DNA from: a virus
Virus record (IMG/VR): IMGVR_UViG_3300042945_001923
Coordinates: 1-39,697 of that record
Strand: one strand, 5' to 3'
Length of the DNA: 39,697 nucleotides
The position numbers and the translations under genes were made by a program. Of this stretch, positions 12,676 to 20,338 are shown one piece after another. Under the pieces are notes generated by a model that worked only from the letters and a program-made list of their open reading frames with translations, was not told where the DNA came from and did no database searches. Numbering within the stretch: position 1 is the stretch's first letter; every line of letters starts with the position of its first letter.

Positions 12676-13367
12676 AGGTTGACCGTTGTTGAGTTGTCAG
12701 TGAAGTAGCCCCATGCGAATCCATTGGAATGCGCGAGGGAGGCTCGGCGGGTCGAGCTGTATTCCATGTCCAAGTTGCAGATGGCCCCGAGGCAGTAGCC
12801 GGTGGGCGAGTCGACGCGGCGGCCGCGCTCGATGCCTACGCGGTGCAAATGCGCCATGAGCACCTTGCCGTATGTCTCCGCGTGGTCGCGTATGGCAGAA
12901 ACATTGCAGCTATAGCCGTGAACCATGGCGAGGTCGCCGAGGCGGTGGACGCCCTTGCTGTTGTGGTATGGGTAGATTTTCGCTTTGAGCTTTTTGGCGC
13001 AGTCGCCGAGTTCGTTGAGCACGGTCATGGCGGCGTGCGCGTGGACGGCATTAGGAGAATCTGCCATGCGATTCAGTCTGGCCTCATGGTTGCCGAGCAT
13101 GATCACATTCGGCGCAAATTCGTAGAGGAACGAAATGCCTTCGCTCACATCTTGGGCGATGTTCCTCGCGCGGTCTTTGCTGTCCACATCGGATGAGACG
13201 CCTCCACGCATGGCGGCTAGGTCAATGAAGTCGCCAAGGTGTGCCTTGAAGTCTGGCTTGAATTTCTTGGAAAAATCCAGCACAGCCCTGCGGCTTTCGG
13301 GGCAGATGAGTTCGCCGTGGCTGCATCCCACGGCCATCCATTTTTTCCATTTCTTGATTGGTGTCAT
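12636..13367 (-). CDS. Calcineurin-like metallophosphoesterase
   Basis: A 243-aa protein starting at ATG 13367 (ATGA with the upstream gene). The motifs are in family order: GCSHGE (14-19, the DxH position with S-H), HLGDFID (GD-x2-D), MLGNHEAR (GNHE), MVHGY and AHLHR (GHxH-like, with Ala for Gly). These fit a two-metal phosphoesterase. It is often found as an accessory gene in phages; the substrate cannot be told. The first metal motif reads CSHG where DxH is usual, so activity is not certain. Confidence 0.82.
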   Translation of the reverse strand: MTPIKKWKKWMAVGCSHGELICPESRRAVLDFSKKFKPDFKAHLGDFIDLAAMRGGVSSDVDSKDRARNIAQDVSEGISFLYEFAPNVIMLGNHEARLNRMADSPNAVHAHAAMTVLNELGDCAKKLKAKIYPYHNSKGVHRLGDLAMVHGYSCNVSAIRDHAETYGKVLMAHLHRVGIERGRRVDSPTGYCLGAICNLDMEYSSTRRASLAHSNGFAWGYFTDNSTTVNLCERQKNQPWLLP

Positions 13368-13621
13368 GGGAGGTCGGGAATCTCGTTGTCTTTTCTCAAC
13401 TCCCAAATGTAGGAGCGGACCTTTTCAAGTGTGGCGTCGCACGCTGTGTGCGTCTTGCCTTCTTCGTCGCGCCATTCGCGGAATTCGCCAGCGCCGTGTT
13501 TAAGGAATGAGCGTATTTCTGAAATAAGGTCATCCAGTATTAAAATCGCGTCCATTCCTTTGACCGCGCAGATGTGCTCGGTGCGTTCTTCGGGCAGGGT
13601 GAATTCCAAAGTGGCCTTCAT
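13364..13621 (-). CDS. Conserved small phage protein, 85 aa
   Basis: It starts at ATG 13621, coupled to the upstream acidic protein. The opening MKATLEFTLPEERTEHICAV resembles a widespread small phage protein (MKATLEFxLPEE...), followed by ILILDDLISEIRSFLKHG. The function of that family is not known to me. It sits between the endolysin region and the phosphoesterase. Confidence 0.75.
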   Translation of the reverse strand: MKATLEFTLPEERTEHICAVKGMDAILILDDLISEIRSFLKHGAGEFREWRDEEGKTHTACDATLEKVRSYIWELRKDNEIPDLP

Positions 13622-13875
13622 GCTTCGGCTTCTTCGTCCTCTTCGTCGTCGTCTTCGTCGAATGGCCACAGGATGCACTCGGCGTCACCGGCGAGGCTGC
13701 GGCAGGCGTATTCGTTGCCGTGTTTTGTGTGCATGTGGAATGTTTCTCCGCCGTCTTCCCATGAGACGATGACGATTCCGCAGTCGAAGTGTTCGGCGAG
13801 CAGTTGCCGGACTTGTGAAAGGATCTCGCTGCGGTCGGGCGGCGGGGTGGCTTTTGCTGATTGCTTGCGGCTCAC
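13618..13875 (-). CDS. Hypothetical protein with acidic tail, 85 aa
   Basis: The N-terminal part contains EILSQVRQLLAEHFDCGIVIVSWEDGG as helix-strand elements. The last 14 residues are almost all Asp and Glu (DEDDDEEDEEAEA). Acidic tails of this kind occur in DNA-mimic or protein-binding factors, but that is only a hint. It is ATGA-coupled to the next gene and lies 24 bases after the endolysin stop. Confidence 0.7.
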   Translation of the reverse strand: MSRKQSAKATPPPDRSEILSQVRQLLAEHFDCGIVIVSWEDGGETFHMHTKHGNEYACRSLAGDAECILWPFDEDDDEEDEEAEA

Positions 13876-13899
13876 AGCGTTGGCTGTTTTGTCAAAAGA

Positions 13900-14379
13900 T
13901 TAGGCGAGAATATCCACTTTCTCTGCGACTCGGCGGCGGAGGCTGGCGAGGAGTTCTCGCTCTATCATGTTTTTTGACCAGGCCGGGCGGAATTGGTAGT
14001 GCGGCTCATCCACGAATTTCCAGCGGCCGCCCCACTCGAAGCCGAGGCTTTCGCCGAGAGGTCCGAGTTCGCGGTAAAGGGCGTGGCTGCCGTGGTAGGT
14101 CTTGCCGTCTTTGCTGAAGACTCCGATGTCGAGGGCGAGGCCGAAATTGTGCATTGAGTGGCCGGCGGGTGCTTTGGTGACGATCTTGCCCGGCGCGGTC
14201 CGGCCTTTGGCGTAGAGCGCGGCCTGCTCGTCGTAGGAGCGGAGGCCGCAGATGCACTTAACATCAAGGCCGCGCTGGGCGGCGAGGCTCTTGGCGGCGG
14301 CGACGAATGTGGCGGCGCGGTGGTGCAGGTCGGGGTGGAGCGTGGCCAGATTGCGCTCGCTGCGGTCGTCGAGGGTCAT
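13900..14379 (-). CDS. Endolysin, M15 peptidase family
   Basis: A 159-aa protein. SMHNFGLALDIGVF gives H77 and D84 (H-x6-D), and DEPHYQF gives H127, the zinc ligands of M15 LD/DD-peptidases such as VanY and L-alanyl-D-glutamate endolysins. RSYDEQAALYAKGRT is the usual substrate-groove segment. There is no signal peptide, so export needs the holin function upstream. It is ATGA-coupled to the basic peptide gene. It is predicted to cut cross-link peptides at the end of infection. Confidence 0.9.
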   Translation of the reverse strand: MTLDDRSERNLATLHPDLHHRAATFVAAAKSLAAQRGLDVKCICGLRSYDEQAALYAKGRTAPGKIVTKAPAGHSMHNFGLALDIGVFSKDGKTYHGSHALYRELGPLGESLGFEWGGRWKFVDEPHYQFRPAWSKNMIERELLASLRRRVAEKVDILA

Positions 14380-14576
14380 TTTTTTTTGCGAGGCTTCTGA
14401 GCCGGGGCGTTACTTCCGGTCACGGTTTTAGTCGCGGCCCCGTGTGTTGCCGCTCGGCGCTTTTTGCCAGTAGGACGAGGCCGTTTTGTAGCTGCGGCGC
14501 GCTGCCTGACGACTCCAGGCTTCTCAGAAAATCGAGACAGGAGGCGGCGGAGAAACTCGAAAATGTGAGGTATCAT
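14376..14576 (-). CDS. Basic amphipathic peptide, 66 aa, lysis cassette
   Basis: The ATG at 14576 overlaps the small lipoprotein stop, and the stop overlaps the endolysin start, so it is embedded in the lysis operon. The first 16 residues (MIPHIFEFLRRLLSRF) would form an amphipathic helix. The remaining 50 are Lys/Arg/Ala/Thr-rich and unstructured, ending in KPRKKK. A membrane-active or cell-wall-binding role (disruptin- or pinholin-like helper) is possible. The alternative frames here have no features. Confidence 0.6.
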   Translation of the reverse strand: MIPHIFEFLRRLLSRFSEKPGVVRQRAAATKRPRPTGKKRRAATHGAATKTVTGSNAPAQKPRKKK

Positions 14577-14737
14577 TTTGAGGATGTGGGCTTCGGCATC
14601 TCGTAGCAGAATGTTCCGTAATCGGTGCGCACGCAGACCTGCGCGTCTCCGAGGCTCTGGCATCCGGTCAGGAAGGCCATGGCTGCGCAAGCGAGTGAGA
14701 TGATGATAAGGCCGAGGGCGATGTGTCCGGGTTTCAT
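14573..14737 (-). CDS. Small lipoprotein, possible o-spanin, 54 aa
   Basis: Starts at ATG 14737 (ATGA with the membrane coiled-coil gene). A signal peptide (HIALGLIIISLACAAMAF) leads to the lipobox LTGC at 23-26. The mature part is about 28 residues with two further cysteines and a short proline-containing tail (MPKPTSSK). Size and position fit an outer-membrane spanin subunit, paired with the preceding membrane protein, although spanins usually overlap more deeply. Confidence 0.65.
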   Translation of the reverse strand: MKPGHIALGLIIISLACAAMAFLTGCQSLGDAQVCVRTDYGTFCYEMPKPTSSK

Positions 14738-15006
14738 TTGTGGATTTCCAGCTTTCGTTCGACGCGTTCGATGACGGCTTTGGCCGAGGCGATGACGGCG
14801 AGCATTTCTTGATTGGCGGTTTTGAGGTGCGCGACAAACTCGGCGGTCTGGGTGTCCATGCGGTCTTGGAGGCTGTCCAAGCGTCCGGTGAAATACCGGA
14901 ACAATACGCCGATGGCGCACAACCCGATGATGAGGAGGGCGACAAACAGCCAGCGGTCGGATTGACCGGCGGCGAAATTGGTGACCTCTAGGAGCTGTTT
15001 TTCCAT
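14734..15006 (-). CDS. Membrane coiled-coil protein (holin or i-spanin)
   Basis: A 90-aa protein with one hydrophobic segment at 18-39 (RWLFVALLIIGLCAIGVLF) and then about 45 residues of heptad-like helix (LDSLQDRMDTQTAEFVAHLK). One membrane span followed by a periplasmic coiled coil is the plan of an inner-membrane spanin; some class III holins look similar. It precedes a small lipoprotein, a basic peptide and the endolysin, so a role in lysis is likely. Which component it is cannot be settled by reading. Confidence 0.65.
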   Translation of the reverse strand: MEKQLLEVTNFAAGQSDRWLFVALLIIGLCAIGVLFRYFTGRLDSLQDRMDTQTAEFVAHLKTANQEMLAVIASAKAVIERVERKLEIHK

Positions 15007-15007
15007 G

Positions 15008-15376
15008 TTACAAAAAATCTGCGCGGGTTATTTCGTAGAACCGGCCACGCAGGCGCTCGGCGGCTCGTGCTATTGATGCGGCGTCGTCAAAATACGCGCG
15101 CGTGCGCCAGCTTCCTTCGTAGTCGTAGGTGTAAAGCGTGTTGGCTCCGGGCGGGTAGAGATAGGCGCAAATGGCGTGGCCTGCTGGGCGGCCTTGGCGC
15201 TGGTAGCTGTAGCGGACAACCTTTGCGGCGATGCCTTGGCGCTTGAGGCCTTCAGCCATAGCGATGGCCGTGGGCAGGCAGGCGTTGCGCTCTCTGGCCA
15301 TCCAAGCCTCGGCGTTGCGCGGGGTGGCCGCGCAACCCGAGAGCAGGAGGGCTAGGAGGATTGCAACCAGGTTCAT
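15008..15376 (-). CDS. Lipoprotein with cysteine-peptidase-like pattern
   Basis: A 122-aa protein. Signal peptide LVAILLALLLSGC with lipobox LSGC (12-15). The mature domain has ACLPTAIAMAEGLKRQG (candidate Cys33 at a helix start), GHAICAYLY (candidate His, strand) and YTYDYEGSW (candidate Asp). That order of Cys, His and Asp is the arrangement of transglutaminase/papain-like folds. It overlaps the spike gene stop (ATGA) and precedes the lysis genes. It might act on the cell envelope, or block superinfection from the periplasm; the catalytic assignment is by pattern only. Confidence 0.65.
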   Translation of the reverse strand: MNLVAILLALLLSGCAATPRNAEAWMARERNACLPTAIAMAEGLKRQGIAAKVVRYSYQRQGRPAGHAICAYLYPPGANTLYTYDYEGSWRTRAYFDDAASIARAAERLRGRFYEITRADFL

Positions 15377-16788
15377 GAGTTCGCCTGGGCGATCAGGTTG
15401 CCGACGATGGCCGTGGTGGCGACATTGGCGAGGCGCTCGGTGTTGAGAGCTGCCACTTTAGCGAGTTCCGAGGACAGCTCGGTTCGCACTTGGCTGGCCA
15501 CTTGTCCGGCTGTCGGAGCGGCGACTCCGGCGATGGCGGCCTCAAGGAGGCTTTGATCGGCTGGGTCGGCTGGCAGGTTGTCGGTTTTTGCCTTGATCGC
15601 CGAGAGCTTGGTGCTGTTGCTGTCCATTTCTTGACGGATCTCGCTGGCTGTCGGGCTGCTGGCGCTGGTGAGCGTGCGCGTGGAGTGGCTCCAGATGTCG
15701 GAGGGTGTGACCGAGGCGGGTGCGTTGGTGAGGTTGGTGACAGTGCCTCCGGTGATCTCTTTGGTGGAGGAGGACCACACGGCGGTGGCAATTTCCGACT
15801 CTGTAGGCACATCGGGCGCGTTCGTAAGAGTATCAACCAGCCCGCCGGTGATGGTGCGGGTAGCAGCGCCCCACACGGCTGTGGCGATGTCGGCGGTGCT
15901 GGGCGTGACGGTCTGCGCGAATGTGCCTGTGAGCTCGCTTGACGGCCCGTATGCGATGCCGCTCTTGACATTGCTGGCTGCGGGCATGCCGGTGATGTTG
16001 TCGGCGGTGACGAGGTTGCGCTTGGCAAGAAGATCGTTGGTCATCACCTCCAGATAGGTGGACTTCGATGGCGAGGAGTTCCAGCGCCATGCGGCGCAGT
16101 AGACGGGGGCAACTCCGCGAGTGGTTTCAGTTATGAACGGTCCAGAGAGGATGGTGACTTGCTGCACATTCGCACCTGTCACTCCGGCGGCGAATTGGCT
16201 GGCGGTGACGGTGCCGATGATGGAGAGTGTTCCGGTGGAGGCTTGATTTGCTCCGGCAACAAGGCTTGCGGTGACATTTCCGGTTATGTTTAATGTTCCA
16301 GTAGAAACATTATTAGCACCTAAGCAGTTGGGTCCGTTGCCAGCAGTTACATTGCCAGTTATATTAACAATACCTGTTGAGTTATTTATGACGGCTGGAG
16401 TTGAATTTATAGTAGATGACGAACAATTCCCTGTTATGTTTAATGTTCCAGATGAGCTGTTTCGGATGCAGGGTATTGCTCCCCCACCGCCTGTGTTGTT
16501 GTTGGTGATGTTCCCAACAATGGATGCTGAGTTTGGGGATGCAGCATTAAAATTCAAAAGAGTAACAATCGATCTGGAGTTTACATTTGCTGTTAGTGTC
16601 ACTCCTGAATTTAACACGAATGTCCCAGTTCCATCGTTTGAAATCTCGGTGCAGGTTGCGTTGGCGGTGATGGTGATGGTGTGCCCTGTCGCAGCTCGAC
16701 CTTCGTCGCCTGCGCCTGGAACAATTCCACCGACCCATGTCGCGCCTGCATTAAAATTGCCGCTCGCGGCAGATACAATGAGTGCCAT
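15373..16788 (-). CDS. Tail spike/fibre with beta-repeat domain
   Basis: A 471-aa protein. The N-terminus (SAASGNFNAGATWVGGIVPG) resembles a particle-anchoring segment in phage fibres. Residues about 65-200 carry imperfect repeats of SGTLNITGNVTA type, suggesting a parallel beta-solenoid. Two IATAVW-type repeats (around 300-350) and a C-terminal helical part follow. The DNA encoding the solenoid (about 16270-16640) is much more AT-rich than its flanks, which suggests exchange of a receptor-binding cassette. It lies at the end of the tail operon. Confidence 0.75.
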   Translation of the reverse strand: MALIVSAASGNFNAGATWVGGIVPGAGDEGRAATGHTITITANATCTEISNDGTGTFVLNSGVTLTANVNSRSIVTLLNFNAASPNSASIVGNITNNNTGGGGAIPCIRNSSSGTLNITGNCSSSTINSTPAVINNSTGIVNITGNVTAGNGPNCLGANNVSTGTLNITGNVTASLVAGANQASTGTLSIIGTVTASQFAAGVTGANVQQVTILSGPFITETTRGVAPVYCAAWRWNSSPSKSTYLEVMTNDLLAKRNLVTADNITGMPAASNVKSGIAYGPSSELTGTFAQTVTPSTADIATAVWGAATRTITGGLVDTLTNAPDVPTESEIATAVWSSSTKEITGGTVTNLTNAPASVTPSDIWSHSTRTLTSASSPTASEIRQEMDSNSTKLSAIKAKTDNLPADPADQSLLEAAIAGVAAPTAGQVASQVRTELSSELAKVAALNTERLANVATTAIVGNLIAQANS

Positions 16789-16791
16789 GGC

Positions 16792-17073
16792 TTAGAGTCC
16801 TTTCGCGGTGATGTAGGCTTGCAAAGCGGCTTGGATCGCGCCCACGGCCTGCTGTGTGGCTTCGTCCGATCCGGCGAGCGTGCCGAGGCTGATACCGATG
16901 GCGGCTTCGTCTGCGGTTTCGACTTGACCGTTCTCGATGCGGGTCGGGACGAGGCGCATGGCGACATTGGCGTCCGTGCTGCCATCGGCGTTGTATTTGC
17001 CGGTGATGGCGAGGTTCAGCGAGTAGCGGTCGTAGGTTTTGCCGTCGATTTGGAGTGGAGTGGATGCTGTCAT
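16792..17073 (-). CDS. Tail-associated hypothetical protein, 93 aa
   Basis: A compact protein (DGKTYDRYSLNLAITGKYNA, then AMRLVPTRIENGQ) ending in a helix (AIQAALQAYITAKG). It sits between fibre-type genes and is probably structural. The 21 bases before the ATG contain no G and no Shine-Dalgarno (minus strand AACATCAAACCCACCACCACC). Function unknown. Confidence 0.65.
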   Translation of the reverse strand: MTASTPLQIDGKTYDRYSLNLAITGKYNADGSTDANVAMRLVPTRIENGQVETADEAAIGISLGTLAGSDEATQQAVGAIQAALQAYITAKGL

Positions 17074-17094
17074 GGTGGTGGTGGGTTTGATGTT

Positions 17095-17472
17095 TTAAGA
17101 AAATTGGAGTTGGGTTTTGTTCGACCACGCGCCGGTGGCGCTGGATTCCGTGCTGGTGGTGCCTGCGGAGTTGAAGATGGTTCGGGAGATTTCCCAGGAC
17201 TCGGAGTCATACACCGAGCCGGAGTTTGGGAAGTCCGAGTAAAGGAGGAAGCCGAGATAGGTGGTGAGGCCGTCGGCGGAGAGGTCGAAGGCCCAGACGC
17301 GATCTGGCGCGTCTTTGGCACCGGCGAGTTTGTAGACCGTGCCGTTCGGATGCTTGGCGTAAATCTTCCGATCTGTGTGGTTGATCGAAATCGCTCCGGG
17401 CGAGAGCTGGTCGGCGGTTGGGATTTTGCCCGCGACCGTCGAGAGTTTGGGAACTATTTGTGTGTTTGCCAT
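17095..17472 (-). CDS. Fibre-type protein, 125 aa
   Basis: The N-terminal half (ADQLSPGAISINHTDRKIYA, then NGTVYKLAG) is the short beta-segment found at the start of phage adhesins. The C-terminal ~70 residues (WAFDLSADGLTTYLGFLLYS ... ATGAWSNKTQLQ) are clearly related to the C-terminus of the 339-aa protein at 18756..19775. It is likely a tail tip or fibre accessory built from the same module. 89 bases separate it from the coiled-coil fibre upstream. Confidence 0.7.
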   Translation of the reverse strand: MANTQIVPKLSTVAGKIPTADQLSPGAISINHTDRKIYAKHPNGTVYKLAGAKDAPDRVWAFDLSADGLTTYLGFLLYSDFPNSGSVYDSESWEISRTIFNSAGTTSTESSATGAWSNKTQLQFS

Positions 17473-17561
17473 GTGGCGGATTTATTCGGCGGATTTTTTA
17501 AACTCCCCCCGCTTGGCGAGGCGCTATGGAGCGCCCCGCCGGGGAGTGGTTGCTTTAGGGA

Positions 17562-18479
17562 CTAGTAGCTGCCTCCATCGATGGTCGTCTCGAGTGCGCT
17601 GATGCGTGTCTCGTGGTCGGCCACATCGGCTTCGACTGCGCTCAGGCGGCTGTCGGCGCTGGCTCCTTCGAGGGCCGTGATCCTGTTGCTCAACGAGGTG
17701 TCGGCTGTGGAGCGCGAGAGCTGCTCGGCGTCGATGTTGTCTTGGAGCGTCTCGTCGGCTGCTTCCAAGGCTGCAACTGCGTTTGCACGGGCTGTCTGCT
17801 CGCCGGAAATGGCGCTCTGGCGGTCGGAAACCTCGTCGAGGATGTCCTGCTCGGCCGCGGAGACGCGAGTGGTCAACGCATCGATGCGGTTCTTCTCGGT
17901 GGTGATTTTCCCGTCGAGTGTGGAGTCGCCGGACTGGCGGTCGCTGACTTCTTGCGCGAGGGCGGCGTTGTTCGAGGTTACATAACCTGCGAAGGCTTGG
18001 TCGTTCGTGGCGTCCACCGAATTGATCAAGCTGACGATCTCGGCGAAGCTGTCCTTGTCGGCTTGGGAAGCGGAAAGGATGGCGTCCACACGATTTTTCT
18101 CAGTGGTGATTTTCGCGTCGAGAGCGTTGTCACCGGACACACGCAAACCGGCTTCTGCCGAAACAGCGGCGGCACGGTCGAGAAGCTCTTGAGCGAGGTT
18201 GGCTGCGATGACTCCTTCGGCAGCAGTGGCGCGGCTGATCTCGTTGTTGAGGTTCGTGGTGAGCGTCGAATCCGCTGCGCTACGCAGGTCGGCTTCGGCT
18301 TGGACCGCGTCAGAAACGAAGGTCTTCTTTGCGAAAACATGCTCGCCGCCGATTGGCAGGACGCCTTCGGCTGTGCCGATGAAAAAGGATTTGTTTGTCG
18401 TGTCGAATGCAACTTCGCCGACTTGAAGCGAGACCGGCGTGCCGGAACCGCGTTTGATTTTGATGATGGGATTGGCCAT
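17562..18479 (-). CDS. Coiled-coil tail fibre, 305 aa
   Basis: The N-terminal 50 residues (IIKIKRGSGTPVSLQVGEVA, then FDTTNKSFFIGTAEG) are a head-binding segment of phage fibres. The remaining ~250 residues are heptad-rich, with an internal duplication: DAKITTEKNRVDAIL and DGKITTEKNRIDALT about 65 residues apart. It ends in short heptads (LSAVEADVADHETRISALE). It is expected to trimerise as a rod. The leader before the ATG is A/C-rich and lacks a Shine-Dalgarno. Confidence 0.8.
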   Translation of the reverse strand: MANPIIKIKRGSGTPVSLQVGEVAFDTTNKSFFIGTAEGVLPIGGEHVFAKKTFVSDAVQAEADLRSAADSTLTTNLNNEISRATAAEGVIAANLAQELLDRAAAVSAEAGLRVSGDNALDAKITTEKNRVDAILSASQADKDSFAEIVSLINSVDATNDQAFAGYVTSNNAALAQEVSDRQSGDSTLDGKITTEKNRIDALTTRVSAAEQDILDEVSDRQSAISGEQTARANAVAALEAADETLQDNIDAEQLSRSTADTSLSNRITALEGASADSRLSAVEADVADHETRISALETTIDGGSY

Positions 18480-18528
18480 TTTGTTTTAGGTGTTGGTTGT
18501 GGGTTCGTCTGTGGGGTGAGTGTCAAAA
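18480..18528 (-). promoter_or_regulatory. TTTGACAC motif and G-poor leader of fibre gene
   Basis: TTTTTGACAC includes the upstream TGA. It is followed after 14 bases by AACCCACAACCAACACCTAA and the ATG. The same two elements in the same order precede the capsid and tail-tube genes. Confidence 0.4.
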
Positions 18529-18759
18529 AGTTCCAGCGTCGATGACCGGCAGGAGGAGTGCGTAGCTGCTTGCGGCTTCGCTCCAACGCCACGGCAGGCC
18601 GGTGGAGAGATCGACATACATGCGCTTGGCGCGGCCAGTGCTCGGGAATGCTTCGCGGTTGGGATATTCGACGATCGCGTTCGTCTCTTCTGGCAGGACG
18701 ATCGTGAAGTTCGACAGGTCGAGCTGCTGGGAAATGTTGGATTCGGTGATCGTCGTCAT
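18523..18759 (-). CDS. Tail-region hypothetical protein, 78 aa
   Basis: Starts at ATG 18759 (ATGA with the 339-aa gene); the frame to 18789 has no better start. The protein is beta-rich (LDLSNFTIVLPEETNAIVEY, MYVDLSTGLPWRWSEAASSY), and the WRW segment resembles structural adaptor pieces seen near fibres. It is probably a minor tail component. Function not known. Confidence 0.65.
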   Translation of the reverse strand: MTTITESNISQQLDLSNFTIVLPEETNAIVEYPNREAFPSTGRAKRMYVDLSTGLPWRWSEAASSYALLLPVIDAGTF

Positions 18760-19775
18760 TGGTAGGACAATGTCTCCCGGTTGAGCCACGAGCCGGTGGC
18801 AGTGGCGGTGGCGAGCACGCGACCGGCGGCGTTGAGTGTCGAGCGGCGGATAGTCCAGCTTGTGGCGGTCTCTGGCAGAGCTGGCGCGGCGGGGCGGTTG
18901 GCGTTGAGCAGTCGGCCACTGTAGGTGGTGAGGCCGTTTGAGCTTTGGTCGAAAGCGTAGATGTAGAGCGTCGGGTCGATCGGGCGTTGCACGCTTCGGA
19001 GGCCGAGGGCGGTAAAGACGATCTGCTGTCCGGCGGCTGGATAGTCGTCGAAGATGATTTTCCCGGTGGCCAGATTGACCATGTAGTCGGTGCCGGGTGA
19101 CTGCGTAACGCCGTTCAGCGAGACGAGGACATGCGAGGGGTCGGCACTGGCAAGGCCGCTGACGGAGTAGGTGTCGGTCAATCCGTCCGCGATGTGGGTG
19201 GTCGTGGTAATCGAGAGGCCGGGGGCGCTGGCAACGATGAATGCCGACAGGCCGGTGATATCCGTGGCTGGGTGCGTGTGGACGGTGGGAGCTTTGCCGT
19301 CGAGCTGGGTCTGGAGGCTGCCGATCGATGCGGCGGCTTCGGCGATGGAGTCGAGGGCTGCGGGGTCCAGATTCGCGGCGAGGAAATCAATGCGCTGGCC
19401 GAGCGCGGAGTCTCCGGCGATGCGTGCATTTTGCTCCGTGGTCAGGTCGGCGGTGCGGGCGATGGTGGCGGCGAGGCGGGCATCTGGCAGAGTGCCGGTG
19501 GTGAGGAGCGAGGCGTTAGTTGTCGGCGGCGCGGCGGCGACGACTGCGGCCGCGAAGTCGGTGATCTTGCTGGAGAGGTGAGGCTCGGGTGGGAACTCGG
19601 TCGGCTTGCCGGTGATCGCTTCCCACCTCGTCGCCAAGCTGGTTACGACGCCCGATGCGTCGATGGTGGCAAAATCGCCGTTCGGCAGGAGGTAAAGCCG
19701 CTTGCCGGAGGCGGGAACCTGTGGCGCACTTCCGGCGATGCCGAAATTGATGAAGCGGACGAGTTGCTCGCTCAT
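18756..19775 (-). CDS. Tail fibre-like protein, 339 aa
   Basis: An N-terminal adhesin segment (SGKRLYLLPNGDFATIDASG), a middle part with helical heptads (TTEQNARIAGDSALGQRIDF) and a HTHPATDITG motif, as in short collar-type fibres. Residues about 195-260 resemble a carbohydrate-binding-type beta domain (HVLVSLNGVTQSPGTDY). The last ~75 residues are paralogous to the end of the 125-aa protein at 17095..17472. Likely part of the host-recognition apparatus. ATGA-coupled on both sides. Confidence 0.75.
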   Translation of the reverse strand: MSEQLVRFINFGIAGSAPQVPASGKRLYLLPNGDFATIDASGVVTSLATRWEAITGKPTEFPPEPHLSSKITDFAAAVVAAAPPTTNASLLTTGTLPDARLAATIARTADLTTEQNARIAGDSALGQRIDFLAANLDPAALDSIAEAAASIGSLQTQLDGKAPTVHTHPATDITGLSAFIVASAPGLSITTTTHIADGLTDTYSVSGLASADPSHVLVSLNGVTQSPGTDYMVNLATGKIIFDDYPAAGQQIVFTALGLRSVQRPIDPTLYIYAFDQSSNGLTTYSGRLLNANRPAAPALPETATSWTIRRSTLNAAGRVLATATATGSWLNRETLSYQ

Positions 19776-20314
19776 GGCGTGGTCGGTGCTGGCATGAATC
19801 CGATGCCTGCGGAGGAGTTAAATGCGGCGATCGCTTGTTTCGTGCGCAGCGGGGTCATCCACTTTTCGTTGTCTGTGCCTGCTTCGGCCTGGGCTTGCGT
19901 GGCTTTGCCGTCTGGAACTGCGGCAGGTGTGCCTTCGGTGCCGAGGATGACGCTATTCTGGATTTCGATACCGAGCGTGGCTGTGCGGGTAGCCTCGCCG
20001 GTCTTAGTCCAGCGCACTTCGAGAAGTGCGTCGGCGCTGGCGGTGCTTCCAGGGAAGAGGTCTTCCACTGCGGTGGTGTAGAGGTCGAGCGTGCCGCTGT
20101 CGGCGAGGGCGAGAAAATTGGCATCCGAGAATTTGCTTTTGAGCGCAACGCGGATGGTGGTGCCTGCTGGCGTGGCGACGGCGGCACCGCGCTGCACGAA
20201 GACGACTTCGATCGGCATGACATCGCGCCTCTTCAGCACGAGCGTCGGCAACGCAGCGCTGCTGGCTGCGCTCTTGACGAAACGCCGGGTCGAAATGTCG
20301 ATGAAAAGTTTCAT
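19772..20314 (-). CDS. Tail tip/fibre adaptor protein, 180 aa
   Basis: The N-terminal region (KLFIDISTRRFVKS ... LVLKRRDVMPIEVVFV) resembles baseplate upper-type adaptor domains. The C-terminal segment ATQAQAEAGTDNEKWMTPLR carries the fibre signature (Q-A-x-AGTD-x-x-x-x-MTP). It would connect fibres to the tail tip. The ATG directly follows a 7-bp hairpin with a 6-base loop preceded by TTTGACAC, the boundary motif of this genome. Confidence 0.72.
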   Translation of the reverse strand: MKLFIDISTRRFVKSAASSAALPTLVLKRRDVMPIEVVFVQRGAAVATPAGTTIRVALKSKFSDANFLALADSGTLDLYTTAVEDLFPGSTASADALLEVRWTKTGEATRTATLGIEIQNSVILGTEGTPAAVPDGKATQAQAEAGTDNEKWMTPLRTKQAIAAFNSSAGIGFMPAPTTP

Positions 20315-20338
20315 GCCGCTACGACGAGCGGCAGGGTG

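Noticed and set aside
17613-18545. 310-aa plus-strand ORF
   Set aside because: Antisense of the coiled-coil fibre gene; heptads and the fibre N-terminus support the minus strand.
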